Shown here piece after piece: positions 34,814 through 43,557 of a DNA stretch of 55,131 bases; positions within the stretch are counted from its first letter, which is position 1; the number at the start of each line of letters is the position of its first letter. The translations under genes were made by a program, and so were the position numbers. The notes under the pieces were generated by a model. It worked only from the letters and a program-made list of their open reading frames with translations. It was not told where the DNA came from and did no database searches. Source of the stretch: Arsukibacterium perlucidum DSM 18276 (GTDB lineage: Bacteria; Pseudomonadota; Gammaproteobacteria; Enterobacterales; Alteromonadaceae); NCBI RefSeq assembly GCF_000382165.1, contig NZ_KB907726.1:1-55131 (forward strand). The letters are read 5' to 3'.

Positions 34814-34927
34814 ATGAAAGTACTCTGGTCTGCTAACGCTTTAGCCGAGCTTGATCAAGGCATAAAGGTAAAGATTCCTACAACCGAAAAGGGCGTAATT
34901 CAAAAGATTACGCCCTTAGTGTTTTAG
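34814..34927 (+). pseudogene. Truncated RelE/ParE-type toxin joined to an arfA 3'-end copy
   Basis: The frame starts MKVLWSANALAELDQ, typical of ParE/RelE toxins, then runs out of frame through the duplicated arfA segment and stops at 34925-34927 after 37 codons. About 80 toxin residues are missing. The junction lies near 34860-34876, where sequence identity to arfA begins. The arfA frame across the junction reads on as KDYALSVLVAA and stops at 34963-34965, which may be the original arfA C-terminus. Confidence 0.65.
34876..34924 (+). repeat. Direct repeat B: second copy of arfA 3' end (right flank of AbiE island)
   Basis: 48 of 49 bases identical to 32508-32556, same orientation, including the complete 10-bp hairpin (34889-34917). 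It is followed by sequence unrelated to copy A. It also supplies the last codons (TLRA and stop) of the convergent membrane protein gene ending at 34908. Confidence 0.85.
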
Positions 34928-35411
34928 TCGCTGCAAGCCAAAGGCTGAGCTGCTCCTTTTGCTGAGTGCCGATCAGTATATGTTTGCCATCTTGTAATAG
35001 TACTTCAAGACCCTGCTTGCCTGAAATGTTATAGCACCGACGATTTTTTGCGCCGCGAATACCCCAACCTCCGTAATCGCCTATCGGGTTGTAGCTGACA
35101 ACCCGGATATCTTTGATTTCTTGCCATGCATGCTTGCGCCAGTTGTTAATAAATGGCACAAATCGAACAGCTAAGCCCTGCTTATCTAACTGTAATTGTA
35201 AACTTGAGCAGTGTAGTAAAGCGCATAAGCTCAACATTAGCAGGCAGCATAAAACCAATATACTGTTTGGTGCCGGGTTATGACCAAAAGGCTGTTGCAA
35301 TATAATTTGTTGGAAGCAGACATAGAAAAAAAGCAGGGTTAGAGCCAGACAAAGCCAATAACTCCAGGTAAAGCGAAAACTTTGATGCTCTGTATACGTC
35401 CTTTCAAGCAT
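34908..35411 (-). CDS. Small membrane protein of unknown function
   Basis: 167 residues from the ATG at 35411 (AGGGA upstream); an upstream TTG is possible but weaker. Two membrane helices (about 15-35 and 50-70) are followed by a soluble domain of about 95 residues with strands and a conserved-looking GDYGGWGIRG, resembling bacterial PH-like membrane proteins. Its stop lies inside repeat B. I do not recognise a named family. Neighbour to the island edge, so it may be a native gene whose 3' end faced the original arfA. Confidence 0.58.
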   Translation of the reverse strand: MLERTYTEHQSFRFTWSYWLCLALTLLFFYVCFQQIILQQPFGHNPAPNSILVLCCLLMLSLCALLHCSSLQLQLDKQGLAVRFVPFINNWRKHAWQEIKDIRVVSYNPIGDYGGWGIRGAKNRRCYNISGKQGLEVLLQDGKHILIGTQQKEQLSLWLAATKTLRA

Positions 35412-35608
35412 TGCAGGTCCCTTCAAACATTAGCTCATCTATAGTTTAGTTTGTTACGTGTTTCCGTGCTCAATCAAGTATTAATGCCAATAGTGATAAA
35501 TTGCAAGACCTGCTTAAGCGCTTGCTAACTAAGCGTGTTGACTATAAGTTGAGTTAGCCGCCCTGCCATGCTACATAACGGCTACCTTAACCAATATGTG
35601 TTTTTATC

Positions 35609-36121
35609 ATGTGGACCATTGCTGTTGCTTCAGCTAACCCGGCCAAAATTAATGCTGTTAGTCAGTGTTTTCATACTAACTTTCCTGAGCAAACTTTAAC
35701 TGTCATTGGCATTGCGGTGCCCTCCGGGGTGGCAGAGCAACCGCTAAGCAGTGCTGAAACCCTGCTCGGGGCGCAGAACCGCTTACAGGCACTGAAACAG
35801 CAAACCCAAGCTGATTATTATGTAGCGATAGAAGCGGGCCTGGATAACGATATGACCTTTGCCTGGATGCTGATTGAGCATAGCGGCAAGCTGGGCAAAG
35901 CCCGTTCGGCCAGCCTGATGTTGCCGCCAGCGGCGTTGCAGCTACTGGCTGAAGGCCAGCAGCTGGGCGATGCCATGGACCAGCTGTTCGGCACCACCAA
36001 TATCAAGCAAGCGGGTGGTGCTATTGGTTTATTAACCCATAACCAGTTAAGCCGGGCCAGCGTGTATCAGCAAGCGCTGACTCTGGCGCTGATCCCGTTT
36101 TTAAACCCGGAGCGGTTTTGA
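35609..36121 (+). CDS. yjjX: Inosine/xanthosine triphosphatase YjjX
   Basis: 170 residues of the YjjX (NTPase, ITPase-like) family. VASANPAKINAVSQCF at the N-terminus and SSAETLLGAQNRLQAL, YYVAIEAGLD and GTTNIKQAGGAIGLLT are the family motifs. It hydrolyses non-canonical ITP/XTP to the diphosphates, protecting nucleic acids. It is transcribed alone, convergent with the four-gene lipid-type operon that ends at 36154. Confidence 0.88.
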   Translation: MWTIAVASANPAKINAVSQCFHTNFPEQTLTVIGIAVPSGVAEQPLSSAETLLGAQNRLQALKQQTQADYYVAIEAGLDNDMTFAWMLIEHSGKLGKARSASLMLPPAALQLLAEGQQLGDAMDQLFGTTNIKQAGGAIGLLTHNQLSRASVYQQALTLALIPFLNPERF

Positions 36122-36153
36122 TGTGCCGCGGGAGCTGGATGGAAGTATGATGT

Positions 36154-37026
36154 TTAGCTGCTATCAGAGCTTGCCGCCGGTTGCGGGTTGCTTAATCTGC
36201 GTTTTTCCAGGTAAGCATATAGCTGCTCGGTAAAAAAGCCGTGCATTAAAAAACGCTGGCCTAAATTCCACTGCCCTACTAAATAATGCGGGTACTTGTT
36301 ATAGGCCATTTCACGCAGACTGCTGTCACCGACTAAATCACCAATCCGGATAGCAATCGATTGATCGAGATTAAAACCGTTAATGGCATCACGGTATTGT
36401 TCGCGGGTCAGCAGCAAACAGAATAAACACATAAACAGGGCATGGGCGCTTTCAAAATCCAGCCACTGGGAGCGTTTTTCAGGTAGCTGAAACTCGTCCA
36501 TTTTAATACTTTGCCAGTGCTGCCAGTTCAGTTCACTTGCTTTTAGTGGCTGCGCCGGATGGTGCCAGCTGCCCAGTTCGCCAAATAACCGGAACAGCTC
36601 CTGATCATGCTCAACAAAGCTGGCCTGCTGCATATCAGCAATGCATTTGGGATACAGTTGCACCGGTTGGTAATCACTGTTGGGGCTATTGGCGGCCAGA
36701 AAATTTAAAATATTAGATTCGGTAGCATAATGACGCAGGATCAGTAAGTTGGCCTCACGGCTGACAAAATGGCGGCAAAACCAGCAGATCAGTTTCTGTA
36801 AAGCGTTATGGGCGCTGAACTGCGGTAACGGTAGCCGTTTAAAAAACCAGATCAGGTGCAGCAAAATGGCGAAAATAAACTGTAGCAGTGGCCGTACGCC
36901 CCAGCGCAGCGGGTTCTGCAGGTCTTTTAACCATAAATTAAGCGCCGCTTGTTCGATCGGCAGCGAGTTATCGTTGGCAATGGCTTTAAGGTAGGCGCTG
37001 GGCTGCGTTTTTTTGCTAGTACTCAT
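36154..37026 (-). CDS. Membrane-associated protein of unknown function, last gene of KAS III-type operon
   Basis: 290 residues. One or two hydrophobic stretches (about 45-63, VRPLLQFIFAILLHLIWFF) suggest membrane attachment; the rest looks helical with scattered His and Trp (GELGSWHHP, FVEHDQELF, RHYATESN). I recall similar proteins next to KAS III and haem-oxygenase-like genes and tentatively link it to DUF6999, but this is unverified. It overlaps the upstream gene by 11 bp, so it belongs to the same operon. No function can be given. Confidence 0.6.
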   Translation of the reverse strand: MSTSKKTQPSAYLKAIANDNSLPIEQAALNLWLKDLQNPLRWGVRPLLQFIFAILLHLIWFFKRLPLPQFSAHNALQKLICWFCRHFVSREANLLILRHYATESNILNFLAANSPNSDYQPVQLYPKCIADMQQASFVEHDQELFRLFGELGSWHHPAQPLKASELNWQHWQSIKMDEFQLPEKRSQWLDFESAHALFMCLFCLLLTREQYRDAINGFNLDQSIAIRIGDLVGDSSLREMAYNKYPHYLVGQWNLGQRFLMHGFFTEQLYAYLEKRRLSNPQPAASSDSS

Positions 37027-37700
37027 TATCCACCTCTTCCAGTTGCAGGCAATACAGCCTGGCGGTTACCCGGGCGGTGCGCACTATAGCATCAAGTTGG
37101 CTTGGGCTCTGGCACAGCCGGTCCAGTAACTGATACAGCTTTTGCAGATGGTCATCATCATTGGCACCGTGGTAGCGCATAAAACGGCTGTAGCTGCCAT
37201 CACCACCGGTGGTTTTGTCTATTTGCGCCGCCCAGTCACTGGCCATTTTCTGGCCTAACCCCTCAATAATCCACATCGCGCCAACTAAATCCACCGGGTT
37301 GCTCTGGCTGGCCCGGTACATTAAAAAGCCGTGCAGTGCTTCAGTACCAATATTACGTGCTGCATGTTGAATATCGGCCAGGCTGCCACCGGCGGCAACA
37401 TAGTCTTGTTCCAGCATTTCGTAGTCGCGGTGCTCTTCCCGGGCGTGGCCGATAATGACCGAGCGCACGTCGCTGTAGTCACGGTCGAAACTCGAGGCGC
37501 AGCGGCTGATCCAGCGTGAGCCTTCTATCACCTGCTGGCGCCAGTTCAGCAGTAACTGAATAATCCGCCTTACTGAACTGGCCCCGCTCTAACCGCTGCA
37601 GCAAAGGCACCCGGCCAAGCTGGCGCTCAAATTCAAACCAAACTCGCATCAGCGCCTGTAAACACTGCTGGCCCTGCGGGCTTAATACTTGTTCTGTCAT
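37016..37700 (-). pseudogene. Haem-oxygenase-fold iron-containing enzyme, disrupted by a single-base frameshift
   Basis: Two frames together read as one protein of about 228 residues: 37700 to about 37560 gives MTEQVLSPQ...GQFSKADY, then after dropping one T the other frame continues LLLNWRQQVIEGSRW to the stop at 37016. The continuity across the shift is convincing. Candidate metal ligands of the haem-oxygenase-like diiron fold are visible: GHAREEH, the Glu in MWIIEGLG, and H-x3-D-x2-H in RYHGANDDDH. Related enzymes (UndA, CADD, PqqC-like) oxidise fatty acids or cofactors. The shift may be a real mutation or a sequencing error. Confidence 0.75.
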
Positions 37701-38807
37701 TCAGGCCTCCACTACAGTCAGTTGCATATAGGCATTATTAAAGCGGCCACTTTCTGGCACCATGCATAAAATGGTGTCACCGTTTTGATAGTGTTGGCTG
37801 CGCCGGAATTCGTCCAGCATAATAAAAATTGAGGCACAGCCGGTATTGCCGCGGCTATACAGATTGCTGTACCACTTGTGTTCGGCGATCCCCACGCCGG
37901 CGCGCTGCATCATGTCGAAAATTTTGCCGCGAAAATAATGCGACGAATAATGACAGAGTACATGGTCGACTTTGGCAGGCTGCACCCGGCCTTCGCTGAT
38001 TAACCGCAAATAGCCATCAACCCCCAGTTTAACGATGTTTTCCAGTAGCCGCACATCCTGGCGAATAAGCAGGGCACCGGCGGCTTCAGCTTCGGCATAG
38101 GTGGCATAATCCTGCCAGCTGCGGTTTTGCGGGTTGTCGCCCGGGTAGCCGACGCTCATGCACACCGGGTAGGCGTCGGTATGAGAAAAGCTGCGCAGCC
38201 AGTCAATCCGGAAACAGCGGCCGCGCGGCTGGGCTTCCAGCAGCAGTGCACCGGCGCCGTCAGATAACATCCAGCGCAAAAATTCCGCATTAAAATCAAG
38301 CGCACTGCCGGCAGCCTCATAGCGACTGGCTTTAAACAGGCGCGAGGTTAGCTCGCTGGCCACCACCAACGCATTGGGTTGCTCGCCGGCTAACAGATTA
38401 GTAAAGGCGGCTTTTAACGCCATCATGCTGCTGGAGCAAATACCGTGGCTGCTGTGCAGTTCAATATCGCTCAGGCCAAGCTCAGCCTGCAGCATGGAAC
38501 CAAAGCCTGGAAGCACAATATCGCCCTGGCTGGTGGCGGCGCTTAGCATTTTAATCTGCCGCTTACCCAGAAAGCTGTCTTTTAAACAGTGTTCGGCGGC
38601 CCCCGCTGCCATGCCAGCATTGGAAATAGTGGTGTTGTGGTTAGCATCGATAGCGTAATGGCGGGTATGAATACCATTCGACTGTAAAATGCGCCGTTTT
38701 AAACGGCTGGGTTTGCCGTGTACTAAGCCTAACAATGGCTCCATTTCAGCATTGCTGATCGGTGGCCCCGGTAAAAAGTGGCCACTGCTGGTAATAAACA
38801 CGCTCAT
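37701..38807 (-). CDS. Beta-ketoacyl-ACP synthase III-like ketosynthase
   Basis: 368 residues from the ATG at 38807, which overlaps the stop of the upstream gene (ATGA); the longer frame to 38879 lies inside that gene. Thiolase-fold protein with an intact KAS III triad: C124 (GICSSSM), H286 (LCHYSSHY) and N321 (RGNTGCAS). It is more diverged than housekeeping FabH and sits with a diiron-type enzyme and membrane proteins, so it likely condenses a special acyl chain (as in OleA-, PqsD- or DarB-like proteins). Product unknown. Confidence 0.82.
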   Translation of the reverse strand: MSVFITSSGHFLPGPPISNAEMEPLLGLVHGKPSRLKRRILQSNGIHTRHYAIDANHNTTISNAGMAAGAAEHCLKDSFLGKRQIKMLSAATSQGDIVLPGFGSMLQAELGLSDIELHSSHGICSSSMMALKAAFTNLLAGEQPNALVVASELTSRLFKASRYEAAGSALDFNAEFLRWMLSDGAGALLLEAQPRGRCFRIDWLRSFSHTDAYPVCMSVGYPGDNPQNRSWQDYATYAEAEAAGALLIRQDVRLLENIVKLGVDGYLRLISEGRVQPAKVDHVLCHYSSHYFRGKIFDMMQRAGVGIAEHKWYSNLYSRGNTGCASIFIMLDEFRRSQHYQNGDTILCMVPESGRFNNAYMQLTVVEA

Positions 38808-39376
38808 AATTTTACCTGCGGGTGTTTTAAGGCGGTAAATAAACAGCGCAGGTTTTCTTCCAGGTAAGGCAGCACGCAAACCACCGCCATAAAGCTCAGG
38901 TAATACGGTAAATAGGTATCGCCGCCATGAGCATACGGCATGCGCTGCAGATAGAACTCGCCCTGCCAGTTCAAGCTAATCAGCTTAATAAATACCGGGT
39001 AGTTAATCACGATAATCAACAGCAGCATATACAAAGGTAAGGTGGCCAGATAATTATGGGCATGCATTTCCCACACGCTGATATGGCGTTTCGGTGCAGC
39101 ATAGTGCACGTCATAGTGAGCCACAGCCTCATGCGCCAGCCAGGCAACAATGCAAATCAGCATAATCAGTACATTCACCTGAAACAGCAGGCAGAGCAAA
39201 ATCGGCACTGCCATCTGAATACCCATTAACGAGTGAATAAGTGATTCACGCAAACCTGAAGTGTACTCAATCCGGGTAGCGCGGTGGCAGCACCAGTCAA
39301 CAAAGCCAGCGATTCCCCACAATGGTAAAAACACATACAACATAAGCTGAATTAATAGCTGACTGGTTTGCAACAC
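38804..39376 (-). CDS. His-rich multi-pass membrane protein, first gene of KAS III-type operon
   Basis: 190 residues with about four to five membrane helices. The polar residues are clustered: WCCHR near 29-32, HSLMG near 49, HEAVAHYDVHYAAPKRH near 81-97, and EMHAH near 102-106. Such spaced His between helices recalls fatty acid hydroxylase/desaturase-type diiron sites, though I cannot match the canonical order. The operon order is this gene, KAS III, the iron enzyme, then the 290-residue unknown. I infer a lipid-modifying role. Confidence 0.58.
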   Translation of the reverse strand: MLQTSQLLIQLMLYVFLPLWGIAGFVDWCCHRATRIEYTSGLRESLIHSLMGIQMAVPILLCLLFQVNVLIMLICIVAWLAHEAVAHYDVHYAAPKRHISVWEMHAHNYLATLPLYMLLLIIVINYPVFIKLISLNWQGEFYLQRMPYAHGGDTYLPYYLSFMAVVCVLPYLEENLRCLFTALKHPQVKL

Positions 39377-39454
39377 CGCACTCCTGTTGCTCTGGTAATA
39401 CTGCCGGTTACTATATCTTAAGGTTACCAGTTTGTAGATTTTTTTATGGCGCCT

Positions 39455-40765
39455 TTATTTTTCCGCCTGCCAGCGGGCCAGAAAATACAATGCAGTCCCC
39501 AGCAACACAAATAAGGCAGTGGCCAGTACAGACGATAAACTTACCTGCAGTGCCAGCCAGCCACAGGCGGCCAGGCCCAGCAATGGTATGCTGTAGCCAA
39601 GTGGTAGCACAAAGCTGTCATTACTGGCCAGTTTTGGGCGCAGCACCGGTACCGCAGCGCAGGTAAGAGCGTACAGCAGAATGCGCGATACTACGGTTGC
39701 GGCCGCCAGCCATAAAAATGAGCCATATAAGGTTAGCAGCAGTGCTAATGCACCAAAAAACACAATGGAATTAGCCGGCGTTAAAAAGCGGCGGTGTACC
39801 TTGCCAAACCAGGCGGGCAGGCTGCCATCATCGGCCAGCGCGAAGCTGGCGCGGGGGGTAGAGAATATCGCGCCGAGTAAGTTAGCCGCCACCGATGCCA
39901 CCACGCCGAGCATCAGTATTATGGCGCCCACCGGGCCAAATAAACTGGCGGCGACATCTAATAGCGGGCTGCTGGAATTAGCAATATCAGGCACCGCGGC
40001 TACACTGACCAGCTGAATACCAATATACAGTAGGGTAACCAGCAACAGCCCCAGGATCAGCGCCCGCGGCATATCCCGTGCCGGGTTTTTAGCTTCACCG
40101 GCCGGCACGATGACCGACTCAAAGCCAACAAAGGCATAAATCAGCAATAAGGTGGCGGCGCCAATATCGTATGGGCTGCTAAACACATTTGCCGGATTAA
40201 AGGCTGGCAGTACCTGACCACCCAAATAAGCCATTCCGCATATCACCAGCAGCAATAACACGGCAAATTTGATAAAGGTTAACAGAGCCAACGAGCGCAT
40301 GGCGCGCACCGAGCCAACAACATTAATGAAGGTAAGGCTGACAATAATGGCGGTCAGCAGCATGCTGCGATTGATACCGGCGGTTGCTGCCGGCCAGAAA
40401 TAGCCGATACTGTCGACCAGCAACACGGTATTGGCGGCAAAAGAGACTAAGCGGGCAATGTAATACAGCCAACCGGCCTGGAAGCCAATAAAGGGCCCAA
40501 AAGCGGCCGTGCCGTAGCGTACCGGCCCACCGCTGCCTCTGAAATAGCTGGCCAGTTCGGCCATACACAGCAGAATAGGTAAGATCAGCAGCGCACAAAA
40601 TAAGTAGATCAGCGGGCTGTATTCGCCGGCTAATTTTGTCGCGCCACCCGGCAGGCCAAAAATACCGGCGCCAATTAAGCCGTTCACTACCAGCAGCCAC
40701 AGGCCGAACAAACCCAGATGGCGGGGCAACGTGCCGGCAGGCTCAGCCATTTTCACTTCAGACAT
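39455..40765 (-). CDS. APC-superfamily amino acid permease
   Basis: 436 residues, about 12 membrane helices. The first helix LWLLVVNGLIGAGIFGLPGG carries the APC substrate-binding G-x-G-x-G-type turn (IGAGIFGLP). FVGFESVIVPAGEAKNPARDMP in helix 6 is typical of the family. Substrate cannot be told from sequence alone. It is a single gene: upstream of it (40766-40994) are its promoter region and the strong terminator of the S9 peptidase gene. Confidence 0.9.
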   Translation of the reverse strand: MSEVKMAEPAGTLPRHLGLFGLWLLVVNGLIGAGIFGLPGGATKLAGEYSPLIYLFCALLILPILLCMAELASYFRGSGGPVRYGTAAFGPFIGFQAGWLYYIARLVSFAANTVLLVDSIGYFWPAATAGINRSMLLTAIIVSLTFINVVGSVRAMRSLALLTFIKFAVLLLLVICGMAYLGGQVLPAFNPANVFSSPYDIGAATLLLIYAFVGFESVIVPAGEAKNPARDMPRALILGLLLVTLLYIGIQLVSVAAVPDIANSSSPLLDVAASLFGPVGAIILMLGVVASVAANLLGAIFSTPRASFALADDGSLPAWFGKVHRRFLTPANSIVFFGALALLLTLYGSFLWLAAATVVSRILLYALTCAAVPVLRPKLASNDSFVLPLGYSIPLLGLAACGWLALQVSLSSVLATALFVLLGTALYFLARWQAEK

Positions 40766-40945
40766 AAAGGGTTATCCGTGGTTAGCAACACGACACTATA
40801 AAGTGAAACCGCGCGTTATGCACCCTGTCCGCGGTAACGCACGGACGATGCTGGTTTTTGCCGTGAGATTGATACGGGGCCGGCGGGTCTGATGCCAGCG
40901 AAAAATATCAGCGTAATGTGAGATCTAACATGTGTATCATTCAGA

Positions 40946-40975
40946 AAATAAGGCCAGCAAGCGCTGGCCTTATTT
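40946..40975 (-). terminator. Intrinsic terminator of the S9 peptidase gene
   Basis: AAATAAGGCCAGC and GCTGGCCTTATTT form a perfect 13-bp stem with a 4-nt loop, 20 bp beyond the stop of the minus-strand peptidase gene. The U-rich end within the stem suits both strands. Confidence 0.85.
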
Positions 40976-40994
40976 AGTCACCTTATTACCGTTA

Positions 40995-42923
40995 TTATAA
41001 ATATTTCTCTAAAAACGCAAGATAGGCTTGTTGCGCTGTTATCCGGTTAGCCTTTTTCAGAAAACCATGGCCTTCATCATCAAACAATACATATTCAACC
41101 GGTACATTGTTGGCGCGAATGGCTGCAACCATTTCATCGCTTTCTACCTGCAGTACCCGTGGATCGTTCGCACCCTGCACCACCAATACCGGTTTTTTCA
41201 CTTTATCGCCATGAAATACCGGTGAGATCCGGCGTAGGCGTTCGCCATCCACTGCCGGGTCACCCAGCTCTGCATACAGTGACTCACGGAAGGCTTCCCA
41301 CCATGGTGGAATACTTTCCAGAGTACGAACCCAGTTGGTAACCCCGAAAATATTAATGCCTGCTTCAAACTCATCAGTAAAGGCCATTGCGGCCATGGTC
41401 AGATAGCCGCCGTAACTGCCGCCAATCACACCAATCCGCTCGCTTGCCACCCAGTCGAGGGTTTGCAGATATTTTTTGCCGTAAACAATGTCCTGTAAAT
41501 CATCTTCGCCGTGGCGCAAATCATCCAGATGATAAAAGGTTTTGCCATACCCCGAGGAGCCACGGTTGTTCACCGATAACACTGCATAACCATGATTGAC
41601 CAGATGTTGGATCATCGGGCTGTAACCGGTTCGTGATTGACCGCCCGGGCCACCGTGGATCCAGATTAATGCCGGTACTTTGGCGTTGGGGTTAGCCTGA
41701 TGAGGCTTGTACAGTAATGCCGGAATGGTCAAATCGTCAAAGCTGTTAAAGCGAACAACCTCACTTTGCACCAGGTGTTGCTCCTCAATGCTGCTATCCA
41801 ACGCCTGGGTAAGGCGTTTCACTTGTGGGCTGCCCAGTTGCCAGACATACAGGTTTGACGGGCTATTGTCGGCATTTAAGTAAAAGCTCAGGTATTTACT
41901 GTCATCTGAAAAAGTGACACCGCGCAAATCACCCGCTGGCAACTCGGGTAATTGCAGGGCTTTGCCGCTTTGCAGGTCGGTAATAGTTATCACGGTTGAC
42001 GCATCAGCGTTAACGCCCTGCACCCGGTACTGTTTATCTTCACTGAAGTAAATAAAACTGATATCCCAATCTGCTTTGCTGTAGGGCGAAGTTGCCCCGC
42101 TTTGCAGGTTATAGCTGTAGGCCGCAACAAATTCGCTGTCACCATTCGCGCCGAATAACAGCGACTGACTGTCGGGGGTAAAACCGTAAATCTGGTGCGA
42201 AATATTGCCCTGATGCTCCGTAATTAAAAGCGGGCTGGGCGTGTCACTGGCCAGGTCAACCAGAAATAAATTATTGTCGGCGTTATTCCGCTCTTTGGTC
42301 AGTGCCAGATAGCGGCCATCTTTACTGACTGCGCTGATCCCATAACCATCATTGTTGCTGAAAACAAGTTGGCGCTTGTAGTCCTCACTGTGGTAATGGT
42401 ACAGGTCAAAAAAGCGCGGGTCACGCTCGTTGCTGGCAATATAAAAGCTGCCATCGTTATGCCAGCCGGCAAAGTAAGCTTTAAGTTTGTCACCGGGGGT
42501 CAGGTCGCGCACCGTACCATCGACTTCCCGCAGGTAAACATGGTTTAGTTCATTCCCTCCCTGATCAGCGGTATACAATAGCCGGTCGTCATTTGGGAAC
42601 CAGCTGACCGGAAAGGCCGGATCTGTGGTTGACTGGGTTAACGGTTGCCAGTTGCTGCCGTCGATGCTGACCCGATACAGGTTAAACACCCCGCTTTCAT
42701 CAGAGGCAACCAGCATGGCGCTGGCATCCTGGTTAATATCATTACCAAAATAGGTTTTGGTTGCAAAAAACTGTTCTGCGCTGTATTGCGGTATCTTAAC
42801 CGGGCTGCTGAGGGCTGTGCTGTTTTTATCAGGCGCAGCAACGGGTTTCGCCGTATTGTCGCAAGCCGTTAGCAGCACACTGCTTAACAGTGCCGCTATA
42901 GTAAGAGTGAGGCGAGATAACAT
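40995..42923 (-). CDS. S9-family (prolyl oligopeptidase-like) peptidase lipoprotein
   Basis: 642 residues. A lipoprotein signal ends LLTAC with C21 as the lipidation site, so it is membrane-anchored in the cell envelope. The N-terminal part (about 45-380) is a beta-propeller with repeated YxxDQGGNELN/ASNERDPRF-type blades. The C-terminal alpha/beta hydrolase carries the nucleophile in GGSYGGYL, the Asp in ANDPRV and the His in DDEGHGF. It cleaves short peptides, often after Pro or Ala. It has its own terminator and is followed upstream by small genes in the same direction. Confidence 0.92.
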   Translation of the reverse strand: MLSRLTLTIAALLSSVLLTACDNTAKPVAAPDKNSTALSSPVKIPQYSAEQFFATKTYFGNDINQDASAMLVASDESGVFNLYRVSIDGSNWQPLTQSTTDPAFPVSWFPNDDRLLYTADQGGNELNHVYLREVDGTVRDLTPGDKLKAYFAGWHNDGSFYIASNERDPRFFDLYHYHSEDYKRQLVFSNNDGYGISAVSKDGRYLALTKERNNADNNLFLVDLASDTPSPLLITEHQGNISHQIYGFTPDSQSLLFGANGDSEFVAAYSYNLQSGATSPYSKADWDISFIYFSEDKQYRVQGVNADASTVITITDLQSGKALQLPELPAGDLRGVTFSDDSKYLSFYLNADNSPSNLYVWQLGSPQVKRLTQALDSSIEEQHLVQSEVVRFNSFDDLTIPALLYKPHQANPNAKVPALIWIHGGPGGQSRTGYSPMIQHLVNHGYAVLSVNNRGSSGYGKTFYHLDDLRHGEDDLQDIVYGKKYLQTLDWVASERIGVIGGSYGGYLTMAAMAFTDEFEAGINIFGVTNWVRTLESIPPWWEAFRESLYAELGDPAVDGERLRRISPVFHGDKVKKPVLVVQGANDPRVLQVESDEMVAAIRANNVPVEYVLFDDEGHGFLKKANRITAQQAYLAFLEKYL

Positions 42924-42935
42924 AAGTTTTCCTTT

Positions 42936-43187
42936 TTATGAGTCTAAAAACTTTTTTACATACCAGCAGCTGGCATAAATCGTTAAGTTCTGGCTTCTGG
43001 CCCAGGCCAGACCATGGCATACCAGTTTTTCAGCCAGGCCTTTACCGCGCAGCTCCGGTGGCACAAAGGTATTGGTAAAATTAATGGTGTTGCCGGCAAG
43101 CTGATAGTCCAGCTGCGCCTGCTCGCCGTCTCCGGCCAGCACAAACCGCTGCTGCCAGGCCTGATGAATAATTTCGTCAGCCGTCAT
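42936..43187 (-). CDS. Small GNAT-like N-acetyltransferase (YjdJ/GCN5-related type)
   Basis: 83 residues, the minimal GNAT fold. NFTNTFVPPELRGKGLAEKL is the acetyl-CoA loop (R-G-x-G-x-A) and ASCWYVKKFL is the conserved end of this short family. The acceptor is unknown. It ends 13 bp before the S9 peptidase start and follows a small unknown gene by 5 bp, so the three may be co-transcribed. Confidence 0.8.
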   Translation of the reverse strand: MTADEIIHQAWQQRFVLAGDGEQAQLDYQLAGNTINFTNTFVPPELRGKGLAEKLVCHGLAWARSQNLTIYASCWYVKKFLDS

Positions 43188-43192
43188 GTTGC

Positions 43193-43453
43193 TTATTCCT
43201 CAAGCCAGGGGGTTTGCGGCAGCAGGTTTAAATGGCTGACGTAGCGCGTTAAATTAAAACTTTGCTGATGCTCTATCACATCTACCATTTCCGGCGCCAG
43301 CGCACAGGCGATCAGAGCGATAGCGTCCTCATAGCTGTTGCCTGTCATCCGCAGCCGCATCAGGGTAGCCTTTACTTCGGTGGGGTAGTTATCCGCCAGT
43401 TGGTTTTCAACCACTTCAAACAACATGGCCTGGTCGAGCTGCTCATCCTGCAT
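43193..43453 (-). CDS. Small acidic protein of unknown function
   Basis: 86 residues, helical and acidic. The pattern LADNYPTEVKATLMRLRMTGNSYEDAIALIACALAPEM recurs in small gammaproteobacterial proteins that I know only as hypothetical. No membrane helix, Cys or catalytic motif. It is 5 bp from the GNAT gene downstream and faces the divergent NRAMP-like gene across about 100 bp. Confidence 0.6.
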   Translation of the reverse strand: MQDEQLDQAMLFEVVENQLADNYPTEVKATLMRLRMTGNSYEDAIALIACALAPEMVDVIEHQQSFNLTRYVSHLNLLPQTPWLEE

Positions 43454-43557
43454 GGTGCTACCTTTTGTTGTTGGTCAGCGCAGTAAAACTGTTGCTGCAT
43501 CATTAATTTGCTTAGGCTAAGCTAGCCACCAACAAATAACAATATGCAGTGTAGACT

